From Eubacterium ruminantium (GTDB lineage Bacteria > Bacillota > Clostridia > Lachnospirales > Lachnospiraceae), in contig FNUU01000007.1 in assembly GCA_900108205.1 (NCBI GenBank), positions 1-64,000 on the forward strand: DNA of 64,000 nt, written 5' to 3'. Positions 53,505-62,894 of this stretch are shown piece after piece. The notes under the pieces are model-generated. The model had not been told where the DNA came from, searched no databases, and saw nothing but the letters and a program-made list of their open reading frames with translations. Made by a program: the position numbers and the translations under genes. Every line of letters starts with the position of its first letter. Positions within the stretch are counted from its first letter, which is position 1.

Positions 53505-55160
53505 ATGGAGTATTTTACAACCGGCAGAGAATGTGCCGAGATAGACAGTTTAACAATAAATGAGATTGGAATAATGCAGCCGGTTCTTATGGAAAGAGCC
53601 GGTCTTAGTCTTGCTGAGGAGATAGCCGGATGTATCGATAAAAAGGACAGGATACTGGTGATCGCAGAGGGCGGCAATAATGGCGGAGATGGTATTGTTG
53701 CTGCAAGAATCCTTCGGGAAAGAGGCTATGATGCGACAGTTTTTTATATTTGCGGACTCTCGAAGGAAAGTGCTGCTTTTAAGGATCAGAGAAGTATAGC
53801 AAAAAAATGTGGCGTCAGATTTATTCTGATGAGCGATATAATTGGAGCAGACGAAGCAGAAAAAACCGCAAATATAGGAACGTATAAAGCTTTAAACAGG
53901 CGAGAGAACATACTGAGTGATATTTTTAATGGCTATGATGTTCTCGTTGATGCGATATTCGGAGTGGGTCTGTCCAGAAATGTCGGAGGAGTTCAGGCTG
54001 AAGTAATTGACATTATAAACAGTCTTAAAGAGGAAAGGCTTGACAGCTTAAAGGTGATTGCGGCAGATATACCGTCCGGAATCTCGAGTGAAACCGGGGA
54101 AATCCTTGGTACAGCAGTGAGGGCCGATATAACAGTTGCGTTTGGAACCATGAAGCTTGGTATGCTTTTTGGGAAGGGAAGAGAATATTCCGGACTGATA
54201 AAGACTAAGGATATTGGCTTCCCGAGGGCTGCATTTGATATGATGCTTCCAAAGTGCTATGGGCTTTCGTGGGAAGATGTTAAAAAGCTCCTGCCTGTAA
54301 GGAGAGCTGATTCTAATAAGGGAAGCTTCGGCAGACTTCTTCTGGTTGCAGGAAGTAAGGATATCAGCGGGGCGGCAATACTTGCGGGGCAGGCTGCCAT
54401 GAAAATGGGCACCGGCCTTGTGAAAATCCTCACAGATGCGGCGAACAGAGACATAATAGGTGCAGCGCTTCCGGAGGCTCTGATACAGACATATGAAAAG
54501 AATGAGAATATAGTATCAGCTGTGAAATGGGCTTCGGCAGTGGCAATAGGTCCGGGAATCGGAACGGAGGAGGAAAAGACTGAGCTTCTGAAGCTGGTTC
54601 TTGATACGGCTGCTGCGGAAAATAAAAATGTCGTGCTGGATGCAGATGCCATAAATATTATTTCCGGGAATAAAGATATACTTAACAGAAGGGTATCTTC
54701 CGGGTCCGGTAATATCACTCCGGAAAATGAATGGATAATCACGCCTCACATGCTTGAAATGGCGAGACTTATCAGTGAAAAAAATGATGACATCAGAGAA
54801 AAACTGGAAATCATCAAAAAGAATCGTTTTGAAGTTGCAAAAAAAGTATCAAATGAATATAATGTTATTTCGGTGCTGAAGGATGCAAGGACAGTAGTTG
54901 CGGCGGGAGGCACGGAAGAAAAGTTTTATATAAATGTGAATGGTAATTCCGGTATGGCCAAGGGTGGCAGCGGAGACTGTCTCACAGGAATCATAGGAGC
55001 GCTGCTGGCACAGGGTATGAAGCCGTATGACAGTGCTGTGGCGGGAGTATTTATCCATGGCGCTTCCGGAGATATAGCTGCAAAGAATAAGGGAATGGTC
55101 GGCATGACGGCTACTGACCTTAATGATTCCTTGCAGAAGGTATTTGAAGTTTTGTACTGA
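53505..55160 (+). CDS. nnrDE: Bifunctional NAD(P)HX epimerase / ADP-dependent dehydratase
   Basis: A 551-residue repair enzyme for hydrated NADH/NADPH. The N-terminal YjeF_N epimerase domain (1-230) has EGGNNGGDGIVAARILRERG and DAIFGVGLSRNV. The C-terminal ribokinase-like dehydratase (about 255-551) has GSFGRLLLVAGS, WIITPHMLEMARL and the catalytic-site AKGGSGDCLTGIIGAL. Length matches the fused bacterial Nnr form. Between larB and alr with short gaps, as part of one operon. Confidence 0.94.
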   Translation: MEYFTTGRECAEIDSLTINEIGIMQPVLMERAGLSLAEEIAGCIDKKDRILVIAEGGNNGGDGIVAARILRERGYDATVFYICGLSKESAAFKDQRSIAKKCGVRFILMSDIIGADEAEKTANIGTYKALNRRENILSDIFNGYDVLVDAIFGVGLSRNVGGVQAEVIDIINSLKEERLDSLKVIAADIPSGISSETGEILGTAVRADITVAFGTMKLGMLFGKGREYSGLIKTKDIGFPRAAFDMMLPKCYGLSWEDVKKLLPVRRADSNKGSFGRLLLVAGSKDISGAAILAGQAAMKMGTGLVKILTDAANRDIIGAALPEALIQTYEKNENIVSAVKWASAVAIGPGIGTEEEKTELLKLVLDTAAAENKNVVLDADAINIISGNKDILNRRVSSGSGNITPENEWIITPHMLEMARLISEKNDDIREKLEIIKKNRFEVAKKVSNEYNVISVLKDARTVVAAGGTEEKFYINVNGNSGMAKGGSGDCLTGIIGALLAQGMKPYDSAVAGVFIHGASGDIAAKNKGMVGMTATDLNDSLQKVFEVLY

Positions 55161-55191
55161 AAAATAAAATGATAGAATAAGAGGCGAAAAA

Positions 55192-56358
55192 ATGCGGGAT
55201 TATAATCGTATTGAAGCAGATGTTGATCTTGATAATGTAAGGTATAATATTGAAACGATCAAGGCACTTAATCCGTCGGACAGAAAGGTTCTTCTTGTTA
55301 TAAAGGCAGATGCTTATGGCCATGGGGCTGTAACCTTTGCCGAGGAATTTGATGATCTGGCAGATTATTATGGAGTAGCCTGTGTAGACGAAGGCGTTGA
55401 ACTTCGCAGGGCAGGTATCAAAAAGCCTGTTCTGATACTGGGAAATACTGATGAAAGTGATTTTGAAACAGCTGTTGTGAATGATATTACCATGGCTGTT
55501 TATGATGCTGAAAAGTGCCGGATCCTTTCTGAAACAGCCTTGAAGCTGGGAAAGAAGGCAAAGGTTCATATCAAGGCAGATTCGGGAATGAGCAGGATAG
55601 GTTTTCAGTGTACTGAAGAAGGAGTAAAAGAAGCGGTTAAGCTTCTTACTATGGACGGACTGGATGTAGAGGGCATTTTCACACATTTTGCCAAGGCGGA
55701 TACTTTTGATAAAACTGATGCTCTGGGACAAAGGGAAAGATTCAGAGGTTTTATAGATGCACTTACGGAAAGAGGGTTCATTTTTAAGATAAAGCATATA
55801 GATAACAGCGCCGGTGCTATGGAGCTTCATTCAAAAGGATTTGACATGATGAGGCTGGGAATAGTAATATATGGGCTGGAGCCTTCGGAGGAAATGAATA
55901 AGGATACCATTATAAAGCCAGCCATGACACTTAAAGCACATATTACTCATATCAAGGAGCTTGAGGCGGGACGTGGAATCAGCTACGGATGGACTTTTGT
56001 TACAGACAAGACGATGAGGGTTGCCACTGTTTCTGCAGGATATGCAGACGGTTATCCAAGGGCACAGTCTAATATCGGAAGAGTGATCATAAGAGGCAAA
56101 TATGCTCCTATACTCGGAAGAGTGTGTATGGATCAGTTTATGGTCGATATTTCGGATATTCCGGAAGCGTCCCTCAGGGATGAGGTAATACTTTTCGGAA
56201 CGGATGGTACGCTTTCGATACCTGTAGAAGAGGTTGCAGAACCGGCAAACAGTTTTAATTATGAGCTTGTCTGCAATGTTGCCAGACGTGTTCCGAGGAT
56301 ATATTATAAAAATGGCAGAAAGTATAAAGAAGTAAATCATCTTCTTCAGGGAGACTGA
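55192..56358 (+). CDS. alr: Alanine racemase
   Basis: A 388-residue PLP enzyme making D-alanine for peptidoglycan. PLP lysine K38 in VIKADAYGHGA, catalytic Tyr265 in GISYGWTF, and CMDQFMVDIS and VPRIYYKNGRK in the C-terminal beta domain. AGAGGCG precedes the ATG. It often neighbours nnr in Firmicutes. Confidence 0.96.
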   Translation: MRDYNRIEADVDLDNVRYNIETIKALNPSDRKVLLVIKADAYGHGAVTFAEEFDDLADYYGVACVDEGVELRRAGIKKPVLILGNTDESDFETAVVNDITMAVYDAEKCRILSETALKLGKKAKVHIKADSGMSRIGFQCTEEGVKEAVKLLTMDGLDVEGIFTHFAKADTFDKTDALGQRERFRGFIDALTERGFIFKIKHIDNSAGAMELHSKGFDMMRLGIVIYGLEPSEEMNKDTIIKPAMTLKAHITHIKELEAGRGISYGWTFVTDKTMRVATVSAGYADGYPRAQSNIGRVIIRGKYAPILGRVCMDQFMVDISDIPEASLRDEVILFGTDGTLSIPVEEVAEPANSFNYELVCNVARRVPRIYYKNGRKYKEVNHLLQGD

Positions 56359-56417
56359 TATTTGATAAAACACAATCTATGTTGTGGATGTATATTTGTG
56401 AGGTGAAGGACCGGTAG

Positions 56418-57203
56418 ATGTTTAAAAAGAAAGATGAAGAAAAAGTTGAGGAAGAGATACTCTCCATAGTTGAAGAGGGGCATGAGCAGGGAGTGATCCA
56501 TGAGGATGAAGCCATGCTCATAACAAATGTACTTGACTTTGATGACAAATGTGCTCGTGATATCATGACCAGCAGAAGCAGGATATTTGCCATAGAGCAG
56601 GAAGAACTTATAAAAGATGCTCTGCCGAAGGTTCTGGAATCGCAGTTTTCGAGATGCCCGGTCTATGACAACGAAATAGATAATATTACAGGAGTACTTC
56701 ACCTGAAGGATCTTATTGCGGCATACTTAAAGGATCCGGGGAAGACGGTTGGCAGCATAAAAGTAAACACTATGTTCATACATCCGACGTATGAGATTTC
56801 CAAACTGCTCAAGAAGATGCAGAAAGAAAAAACTCATATGGCTATAGTGGTTGATGAATATGGACAGACTGACGGACTGGTTACTCTTGAGGATATTCTG
56901 GAGGAGCTTGTCGGAAATATTCTGGATGAACATGATAAGGAAGAAAATCAGTTCAGAAAGACTGCCGATGATGGTTATGTTGTGGACGGAATGTTAAGTC
57001 TGAACGATCTTGAGGAATTGCTGCCGGATACCGATTTTCCGGATGGAGAAGTTGAGACTCTCAATGGATTTATTTTATATCAGCTTGGAAGACTGCCGGA
57101 GGATAATGAGCAGATCAAGGTGGATTATGGAGGTTATATTTTTAAACCCATAGAGATAAAGGACAACATGGTAAGACTTGTTAAGATAGAAAAACAAAAG
57201 TAA
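56418..57203 (+). CDS. CBS-domain protein with CorC/HlyC domain (hemolysin C-like)
   Basis: A 261-residue soluble protein: acidic N-terminus, a pair of CBS domains (about 45-180; [37 protein letters not shown]) and a transporter-associated CorC_HlyC domain (about 195-261; [29 protein letters not shown]). It lacks the membrane DUF21 domain of the long form. Short forms are linked with magnesium/cobalt efflux; here the role is inferred only from the family. GAAGGA before the ATG. Confidence 0.87.
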   Translation: MFKKKDEEKVEEEILSIVEEGHEQGVIHEDEAMLITNVLDFDDKCARDIMTSRSRIFAIEQEELIKDALPKVLESQFSRCPVYDNEIDNITGVLHLKDLIAAYLKDPGKTVGSIKVNTMFIHPTYEISKLLKKMQKEKTHMAIVVDEYGQTDGLVTLEDILEELVGNILDEHDKEENQFRKTADDGYVVDGMLSLNDLEELLPDTDFPDGEVETLNGFILYQLGRLPEDNEQIKVDYGGYIFKPIEIKDNMVRLVKIEKQK

Positions 57204-57225
57204 TTTTTATATAAGGAGTGTAAAA

Positions 57226-57960
57226 ATGTCAGGACATTCAAAATTTGCTAATATCAAGCATAAGAAAGAGAAGAACGACGCAGCAAAGGGAAAGATCTTT
57301 ACTGTCATCGGACGTGAGATCGTTGTAGCAGTTAAGGAAGGCGGTCCGGATCCTGCAAACAATAGCAAGCTTCGTGATGTTATCGCTAAAGCTAAGGCAA
57401 ACAACATGCCAAATGATACTATCGAAAGAGGTATCAAGAAGGCTGCAGGTGATGCAAATGCATCAAACTATACATACATGACTTATGAAGGCTATGGACC
57501 TGCAGGAACAGCTATCATCGTAAATGCACTTACAGACAACAAGAACAGAACAGCTTCAAATGTAAGAAGTGCCTTCACAAAGGGTGGCGGAAATGTTGGA
57601 ACAACAGGCTGTGTATCATATATGTTTGATCAGAAGGGACAGATCATTATTGATAAGGAAGAGTGTGAAATGTCTGCTGACGAGCTTATGATGGCTGCAC
57701 TGGATGCAGGTGCTGAAGATTTTTCAGAGGAAGAGGACAGCTATGAGGTTGTTACTTCACCGGACGACTTCTCAGCTGTAAGAGAAGCTCTTGAAGGAGC
57801 AGGTATACCTATGGCTTCAGCAGAAGTTACAATGATCCCTCAGAATTATGTATCTGTTACAAATGAGGAAGATGTTAAGAAGATTCAGAGAATCCTTGAC
57901 CTTCTTGATGAGGATGATGATGTAGAAGCTGTTTATACCAACTGGGAAGAGCAGGAGTAA
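57226..57960 (+). CDS. yebC: YebC/PmpR family translational or transcriptional regulator
   Basis: A 244-residue protein of the YebC family (TACO1-like), with roles in transcription and in relieving ribosome stalls at proline stretches. Canonical start [20 protein letters not shown], then [35 protein letters not shown] and an acidic third domain. AAGGAG before the ATG. Confidence 0.95.
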   Translation: MSGHSKFANIKHKKEKNDAAKGKIFTVIGREIVVAVKEGGPDPANNSKLRDVIAKAKANNMPNDTIERGIKKAAGDANASNYTYMTYEGYGPAGTAIIVNALTDNKNRTASNVRSAFTKGGGNVGTTGCVSYMFDQKGQIIIDKEECEMSADELMMAALDAGAEDFSEEEDSYEVVTSPDDFSAVREALEGAGIPMASAEVTMIPQNYVSVTNEEDVKKIQRILDLLDEDDDVEAVYTNWEEQE

Positions 57961-57973
57961 TTCAGAGTTATAT

Positions 57974-58016
57974 AAAAATAAAAGAAGCGGTCTTTGTGAT
58001 CGCTTCTTTTATTTTT
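57974..58016. terminator. Bidirectional terminator between convergent genes
   Basis: A 16-bp perfect stem, AAAAATAAAAGAAGCG 57974-57989 with CGCTTCTTTTATTTTT 58001-58016, T-rich on both strands. It ends yebC (plus) and the small gene at 58065 (minus). Confidence 0.93.
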
Positions 58017-58064
58017 ATCACCTGTACACATCGTCAGGTGTGAAATATGTACTTATACTTACGA

Positions 58065-58469
58065 TTATTCTGCAGCGGCTGCTTCTTCTATCTTATCAAT
58101 GATGCTTTCAGCCTTATCAACAGCTTCCTCAACTTTGTCTGCTGCTTCAGATGTGTCCTCGGCATCAATGGATACATAATCCCTGTCAGCTGCCTCATCG
58201 CCTATAATAAGATCAAGTTCATCATCTTCCTCATCGCTTACTGCTTTATTCCAAGGAGCCTTCTCCTTGAGAGCTGTAGCCTTATCTTTTATTGTTGCAG
58301 TCTTATCCTTTACTGCAGTTCTTGCTTTATTGATCTTCTCGTCAACTTCATATTTCTGATATGTTTTTGAACTTTTAAGATCATCCCTGAAAAGATAACA
58401 GATTCCTGAAACAGCTGCAGCCGCAACAGTAAATTTGATAACACCACCAAGTAAACAATTTTTTGCCAT
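58065..58469 (-). CDS. Small stress-like protein with acidic C-terminus (YtxH-like)
   Basis: A 134-residue minus-strand protein. A hydrophobic segment at about 8-26 (GGVIKFTVAAAAVSGICYLF) is followed by a Lys/Ala-rich helical part (TAVKDKTATIKDKATALKEK) and an acidic helical tail (ADKVEEAVDKAESIIDKIEE). The layout resembles YtxH-like general stress proteins, but no domain is certain. The ATG at 58469 is preceded on its strand by GAGAGGAGAG. Divergent from the MutS-like gene. Confidence 0.75.
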   Translation of the reverse strand: MAKNCLLGGVIKFTVAAAAVSGICYLFRDDLKSSKTYQKYEVDEKINKARTAVKDKTATIKDKATALKEKAPWNKAVSDEEDDELDLIIGDEAADRDYVSIDAEDTSEAADKVEEAVDKAESIIDKIEEAAAAE

Positions 58470-58544
58470 AATACATCTCTCCTCTCATTTTTGGTAGCAG
58501 AAGCGATATCCGCCTTGTGTCATTTCCCCCTGCAAGATACTTCG

Positions 58545-58573
58545 ATTTTAATACGAATTCATACAAAATTCAA
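58545..58573 (-). promoter_or_regulatory. Promoter of the minus-strand stress-like gene
   Basis: On the minus strand TTGAAT (58573-58568) and TAAAAT (58550-58545), spacer 17. It lies back to back with the plus-strand promoter at 58584. Confidence 0.6.
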
Positions 58574-58583
58574 GTAACTTTTC

Positions 58584-58612
58584 TTGATTCGGGGCATTAC
58601 TTGTGGTAATCT
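58584..58612 (+). promoter_or_regulatory. Possible promoter of the MutS-like gene
   Basis: TTGATT 58584-58589 and TAATCT 58607-58612, spacer 17. Transcription would begin at about 58618-58621, on the start codon itself, which would give a leaderless mRNA. Confidence 0.4.
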
Positions 58613-58619
58613 CTCTAGT

Positions 58620-60410
58620 ATGATGGAAGAGTACAAAAACAGGGTAAACTTAATAGATGAAGAGCTTGTAACAGCTGACAGAAAATACGGATTAATATCA
58701 TTTTTCAGGCTTGTATCTTTCTTTGCTGCGGTAATAGCATTTTATACAGGGGTCACGGGAGGGAAAAAAGTGCTGACCCTTACAGGAGCTGTTATGGCAG
58801 TGCTTTTTATTGCTCTCCTCAGGGTGCATGCCGGTCTTGAAGAAAAAAGGACCTGCCTCAGAGCCGAGAAAGAAGTAATAGAACGATATATTGCAAGACT
58901 TTCCGGAGAATGGAGAAGCTTTCCGGATGACGGAAGTGAATTCCTTTTGAAGGAGGATACACTTTCAAGAGATCTGGATCTTTTGGGACCTGCTTCTCTG
59001 TATCAGCTTATTTCTGTTGCCCATACTGAGGAGGGACGTCGAAAAACTGCAGAGACGATAAGTCTTCAGAATGTTGAGAGAGAAGAGATAGCTAAGAGAA
59101 ATGAAGCTGTGAGAGAACTTGCAGGGAAAAAGGCTTTTCTTATCGGATTTGAGTCCGTTGCGGCCAGAATCACAAAAAGAAGAAAACATAAGGAGATAGA
59201 GGATTACGAGGAGAAAACGTCGCTTCCTTTTATCGTGCCGGTACTTATGGTGCTGATCCCGCTGATAAATACAGCGGCTGTCATAGCTGCAGTGCTTAAA
59301 CTGATAAAACCGGAAATGGTTCTTTTTGCGGCGCTGGGCTGTCTTATAATCACTGAATTATTCAGTTCGCTTCGGAATAATATATTATATCCGATACATG
59401 TGCTGGGTAACTCTTCGAGGGATTATTATGCACTCCTGAAGCTTGTCAAAGACGAGGAATTTAAGAGTGATATACTTTCCGGTATCAAAGAGAGAGTAAG
59501 CGGAAAAGATGGAATGATCAGCGCTATAAAGAGACTTCAGGTTATCAGTGAGGCGGATAATATTTCATTTAATCCTATAATACATATGATCTTAAATGGC
59601 GTGATCGGCTGGGATTTCTGGCTGATGAAGGCCTCTGACGGATGGAATAAAAGATTTGGCGGTTCGGTATCGGAATGCATTTCCTGCGTAGCTGATGTAG
59701 AAGAATTATGCAGTCTTTCTGTTATTTCTGTAATAGGTAAGACCTGCAATCCGAAGATTAATTACAGTGCGGAAGATGCGAAGAACGGTGAACTGCTTTC
59801 GGTTGAAAATGTTTATCATCCTCTTATCGGTACGGAAAAGGCAGTTTCAAATACAGCAAGGATAACAGGCGGTGCGACGGTCATTACAGGTTCAAATATG
59901 TCCGGAAAGACAACCTTCCTTCGTACAATTGCTATCAATATGGCTCTCAGCTATATGGGAGCAGAGGTCTGCGCTGACAGGATGGAACTGAGATATATGA
60001 AACTGTTTACATCCATGAGAGTAATGGATGATGTGGCGGGTGGTATTTCAACGTTTTATGCCGAGATCCTAAGGATTAAGGAGATGGCAGAATATATTTC
60101 TTCTGATCCGGAGATTCCTGCGGCCTGCTTCATTGATGAGATATTTAAGGGAACCAATTCGGCCGACAGGATAGTAGGCGCGGAAAATGCCATATTAAAG
60201 CTGTCCCGCGGAAAAGGCTTTGTTATTGTATCTACGCATGATTTTGAGCTGTGCGAACTTAAAATGTCTGATGGAAGGACAGTAATGAATTATCATTTTG
60301 AAGAGTATTATGAAGATGATGAATTAAAGTTTGATTATAAGCTTAAAGACGGCAGATGTACCACAAGAAATGCCAAGACGCTGCTTAAGATGGCAGGACT
60401 TATGGATTAA
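58620..60410 (+). CDS. Membrane-anchored MutS-like ATPase
   Basis: A 596-residue protein with two N-terminal membrane helices (about 29-74), two more near 200-250, a MutS lever-like region and a C-terminal MutS ATPase domain. Walker A is GSNMSGKT (424-431), Walker B CFIDEIFKGTNSADR with D506/E507, and the final His switch region is VIVSTHDFELCEL. No mismatch-recognition domain I (Phe-x-Glu) is seen, so this is not the repair protein MutS. Function of the membrane MutS-like group is unknown to me. There is no ribosome-binding site before the paired ATGs at 58620/58623. Confidence 0.82.
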   Translation: MMEEYKNRVNLIDEELVTADRKYGLISFFRLVSFFAAVIAFYTGVTGGKKVLTLTGAVMAVLFIALLRVHAGLEEKRTCLRAEKEVIERYIARLSGEWRSFPDDGSEFLLKEDTLSRDLDLLGPASLYQLISVAHTEEGRRKTAETISLQNVEREEIAKRNEAVRELAGKKAFLIGFESVAARITKRRKHKEIEDYEEKTSLPFIVPVLMVLIPLINTAAVIAAVLKLIKPEMVLFAALGCLIITELFSSLRNNILYPIHVLGNSSRDYYALLKLVKDEEFKSDILSGIKERVSGKDGMISAIKRLQVISEADNISFNPIIHMILNGVIGWDFWLMKASDGWNKRFGGSVSECISCVADVEELCSLSVISVIGKTCNPKINYSAEDAKNGELLSVENVYHPLIGTEKAVSNTARITGGATVITGSNMSGKTTFLRTIAINMALSYMGAEVCADRMELRYMKLFTSMRVMDDVAGGISTFYAEILRIKEMAEYISSDPEIPAACFIDEIFKGTNSADRIVGAENAILKLSRGKGFVIVSTHDFELCELKMSDGRTVMNYHFEEYYEDDELKFDYKLKDGRCTTRNAKTLLKMAGLMD

Positions 60411-60497
60411 TATAAAAAAAAACGAAAATAAGCGCAAAAAATCATGGCATTTGTAAAAAGTGCACAAATGAAATTGTTGATATTCGCCGATTTGCCG

Positions 60498-60526
60498 TTG
60501 ACTAATCTACATAAAAATATTAATAT
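60498..60526 (+). promoter_or_regulatory. Promoter for the 697-residue unknown protein
   Basis: TTGACT 60498-60503 and TAATAT 60521-60526, spacer 17, 50 bases before the ATG. Confidence 0.65.
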
Positions 60527-60575
60527 TAGAAATAGGGGTTCAGTTTAGACCATTATTATTAAGGAGGAGATAGAT

Positions 60576-62669
60576 ATGGCTTTACCTGCAAATATAACCA
60601 CAGGTAGTGATAACAATGTTCTTTCCATAGCTGCATCTAACAACAAGGGATTACTTATCAGATTCCTTAATGAACAGGTAGAAGATGGCTTTTATACACT
60701 TGTTATTGATTATCTGAAAGACAATAATTTTGACCTTAAGTCTATGAAGGTTGACGATGACGTTAAGGCTCAGTGCGAAAGATTGTATGAGCTGGGAGAA
60801 TTCGTTGACGAGAATATCAAGGCTAAGGAAAGATATGAGATAGATGAGTGGATCGAGCCGTTATTTAATTTTGTATATGGTAATATTGATCCATCAGATA
60901 TTGATGCACCAATAAATACATCAGGTATATACAGATTCAGCATCTGGCTTATTTACCTTTATCAGAGAGAGAAGTTTGGCGATGCCATGAAGCTCATCGG
61001 TGAGCGTATAGCTCCGCTTCTTATCAATGTAAGCTATCAGATATTGGAAGATGATGACAGACCAAAGAACTTTGATAAGGCTCTTATGGGTTATCTTGAT
61101 CTTATAAATGTTGTTATGGAGATGGGACTTCCTACATCCATGGCAAATTCAGAAGCATATCTGAGCAACCTTGAGGTTCTCTTCGATTATGTTGTTGAAG
61201 ATCCTCATGTGGGAAATGATTATAAGACACAGTTCTCAATCGGTATGTTCAATACATTTATTGCCAATCAGGATTATTCAAAGGCTTTTGAGTTCTATGG
61301 ACTTAACTCTGAGTATATTCCGATTGATAACATGGCTGTTTATGAGTCATTTAAAGAGCTTATCAGAAATGTTAATAACGCACAGGATACAAGCGTCCTC
61401 AGCAGAAATGTAATGACAACCATTACAAAGCAGGAAATCTACAATAAGCGTATAGATACACTTATCAACGAAGTATCTGCATTTGTTAAGAAGGTTTATC
61501 TCTATATCGAGAATGAGCCTGATATGAAGAAGAATCTTCAGATACTCGGTGCCGGATCACAGCTTACCGGTAAGACAAATATCTTTGAAGGACTTTATGA
61601 GTACAACCTTGTATTCTATGAATGCGGTATTAAGGAACTTGTTAATAACGATGTTACAACCCATTCATGGGAAGAGAAGTATGAGATACTTGAAAAGCTT
61701 TATACAACACTTAATGTTGTATTCGACGGATACAATGTATATGAGCTTTCAAATAAGATTGAGCATCAGTATGTAGAGCTTACATGGATCAATGACTATG
61801 TAAATGCAAATCCTACATTGCTCAAGCTCTTCTTCAGTGTTAAGGAGAAGATCAAGGCATTCAAGGTTCGTAAGAATACTATCCTTGAAAAGTCAAAGAC
61901 AAATTATGAGATCAAGACAATGATCGATGACCGCCAGAAGACACTTGTATTTATGGCCGCAGAGGACATGATCGTAAATGGACTTAATGGTGGCAAGATT
62001 GCGATCATCAACAGCAATTATGATCCTAGAAAGGCTGAGAAGATGCTTCAGAAGGATTATAATGATGTTCCGGTACCTGCCAAGTATAAGAAGCCTGAAC
62101 AGCCAAGCGGTGGTGGTAAGCTCTTCGGAAGAAGCTCAGCACCTAGCATGGATAACGATCTGAAGAAGCTCCTTGATGATTCAAAGATAGAAGAGATGCT
62201 TCTTAAGTCTGAGTGGCTGTGGTATCAGTATGAGGATAAGGGCGCTGAGAGCCAGACACAGCTTGAGGCTACATACAGCGTTATCTGTCTTGTTAAGGCA
62301 GTTGAAAAGCTTCTTGATAAGAAGGGACCTGGTCCGGTTGCAAAGCCTGAAGCTGCTCCAAACAAGAAGGTTATCATTACAAGAACAGGAAAGGTTATCG
62401 AGCTTTCAAATGAAGGAAGTTCATCACCTGTTTCAGCTAATAAGGTAGCTGTTTCTTCTGTTGTTGAGAACATTAACAATATTCAGAACGGACTTAAGGA
62501 TAAGTCAGATGAGAATGTTGAATATGTTAAGTCTTATGTAAATGACTGGCTCAGCAACGTTATGAAGTGCAAGTTCGATAAGGATACCATGCTTCCGCTC
62601 TTCGAGGCAGAAGAGCTTCGTGGAAAGACCTTCCAGGTTCTTAAGAAGCTTAGAGCTGATCTTGTTTAA
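60576..62669 (+). CDS. Large cytoplasmic protein of unknown function
   Basis: A 697-residue soluble protein that I do not recognise. No signal peptide or membrane helix. Residues 1-470 are mostly helical and acidic, with Tyr/Phe-rich helices (IYRFSIWLIYLYQREKFGDA) that suggest a TPR-like or solenoid fold. Then a Pro/Gly/Lys linker (PVPAKYKKPEQPSGGGK, about 510-530), a helical segment (LKKLLDDSKIEEMLLKSEWL), a second flexible part (PGPVAKPEAAPNKK) with KKVIITRTGKVIELSNEG, and a final helical domain. AAGGAGGAG precedes the ATG. The codon choice (AAG, CTT, ACA) is like that of yebC, pspA and leuS, suggesting good expression. It has its own promoter and terminator. Confidence 0.8.
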   Translation: MALPANITTGSDNNVLSIAASNNKGLLIRFLNEQVEDGFYTLVIDYLKDNNFDLKSMKVDDDVKAQCERLYELGEFVDENIKAKERYEIDEWIEPLFNFVYGNIDPSDIDAPINTSGIYRFSIWLIYLYQREKFGDAMKLIGERIAPLLINVSYQILEDDDRPKNFDKALMGYLDLINVVMEMGLPTSMANSEAYLSNLEVLFDYVVEDPHVGNDYKTQFSIGMFNTFIANQDYSKAFEFYGLNSEYIPIDNMAVYESFKELIRNVNNAQDTSVLSRNVMTTITKQEIYNKRIDTLINEVSAFVKKVYLYIENEPDMKKNLQILGAGSQLTGKTNIFEGLYEYNLVFYECGIKELVNNDVTTHSWEEKYEILEKLYTTLNVVFDGYNVYELSNKIEHQYVELTWINDYVNANPTLLKLFFSVKEKIKAFKVRKNTILEKSKTNYEIKTMIDDRQKTLVFMAAEDMIVNGLNGGKIAIINSNYDPRKAEKMLQKDYNDVPVPAKYKKPEQPSGGGKLFGRSSAPSMDNDLKKLLDDSKIEEMLLKSEWLWYQYEDKGAESQTQLEATYSVICLVKAVEKLLDKKGPGPVAKPEAAPNKKVIITRTGKVIELSNEGSSSPVSANKVAVSSVVENINNIQNGLKDKSDENVEYVKSYVNDWLSNVMKCKFDKDTMLPLFEAEELRGKTFQVLKKLRADLV

Positions 62670-62703
62670 TCAGAGATTATAATACGATTACAGAGATATA
62701 AAG

Positions 62704-62756
62704 AAAAAAAGACCCATATGTTTTCATGATAGAACGAAAACATATGGTTCTTTTTT
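62704..62756. terminator. Bidirectional terminator after the unknown protein
   Basis: CCATATGTTTTC 62714-62725 pairs with GAAAACATATGG 62736-62747, flanked by an A run (62704-62710) and a T run (62751-62756). It can serve both the plus-strand gene and the convergent flavodiiron gene. Confidence 0.88.
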
Positions 62757-62774
62757 GTGAGTGAATCGGATAGA

Positions 62775-62885
62775 TGTGACACGGGTACATAGTAACCCCG
62801 CTATTCTTATGTTTTTGATACTGCATTCTCGGGGAAAAATCCTGCGTTATTGGTCCGATTATGTTAAGACTGATATGCCGGGCAG
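62775..62885 (-). repeat. Repeat family A, copy 2 (inverted)
   Basis: The reverse complement matches the copy at 18989-19094; 62796-62856 agrees with 19013-19073 at about 50 of 61 bases. It lies just past the end of the flavodiiron gene. Confidence 0.7.
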
Positions 62886-62894
62886 AGTTGGTGG

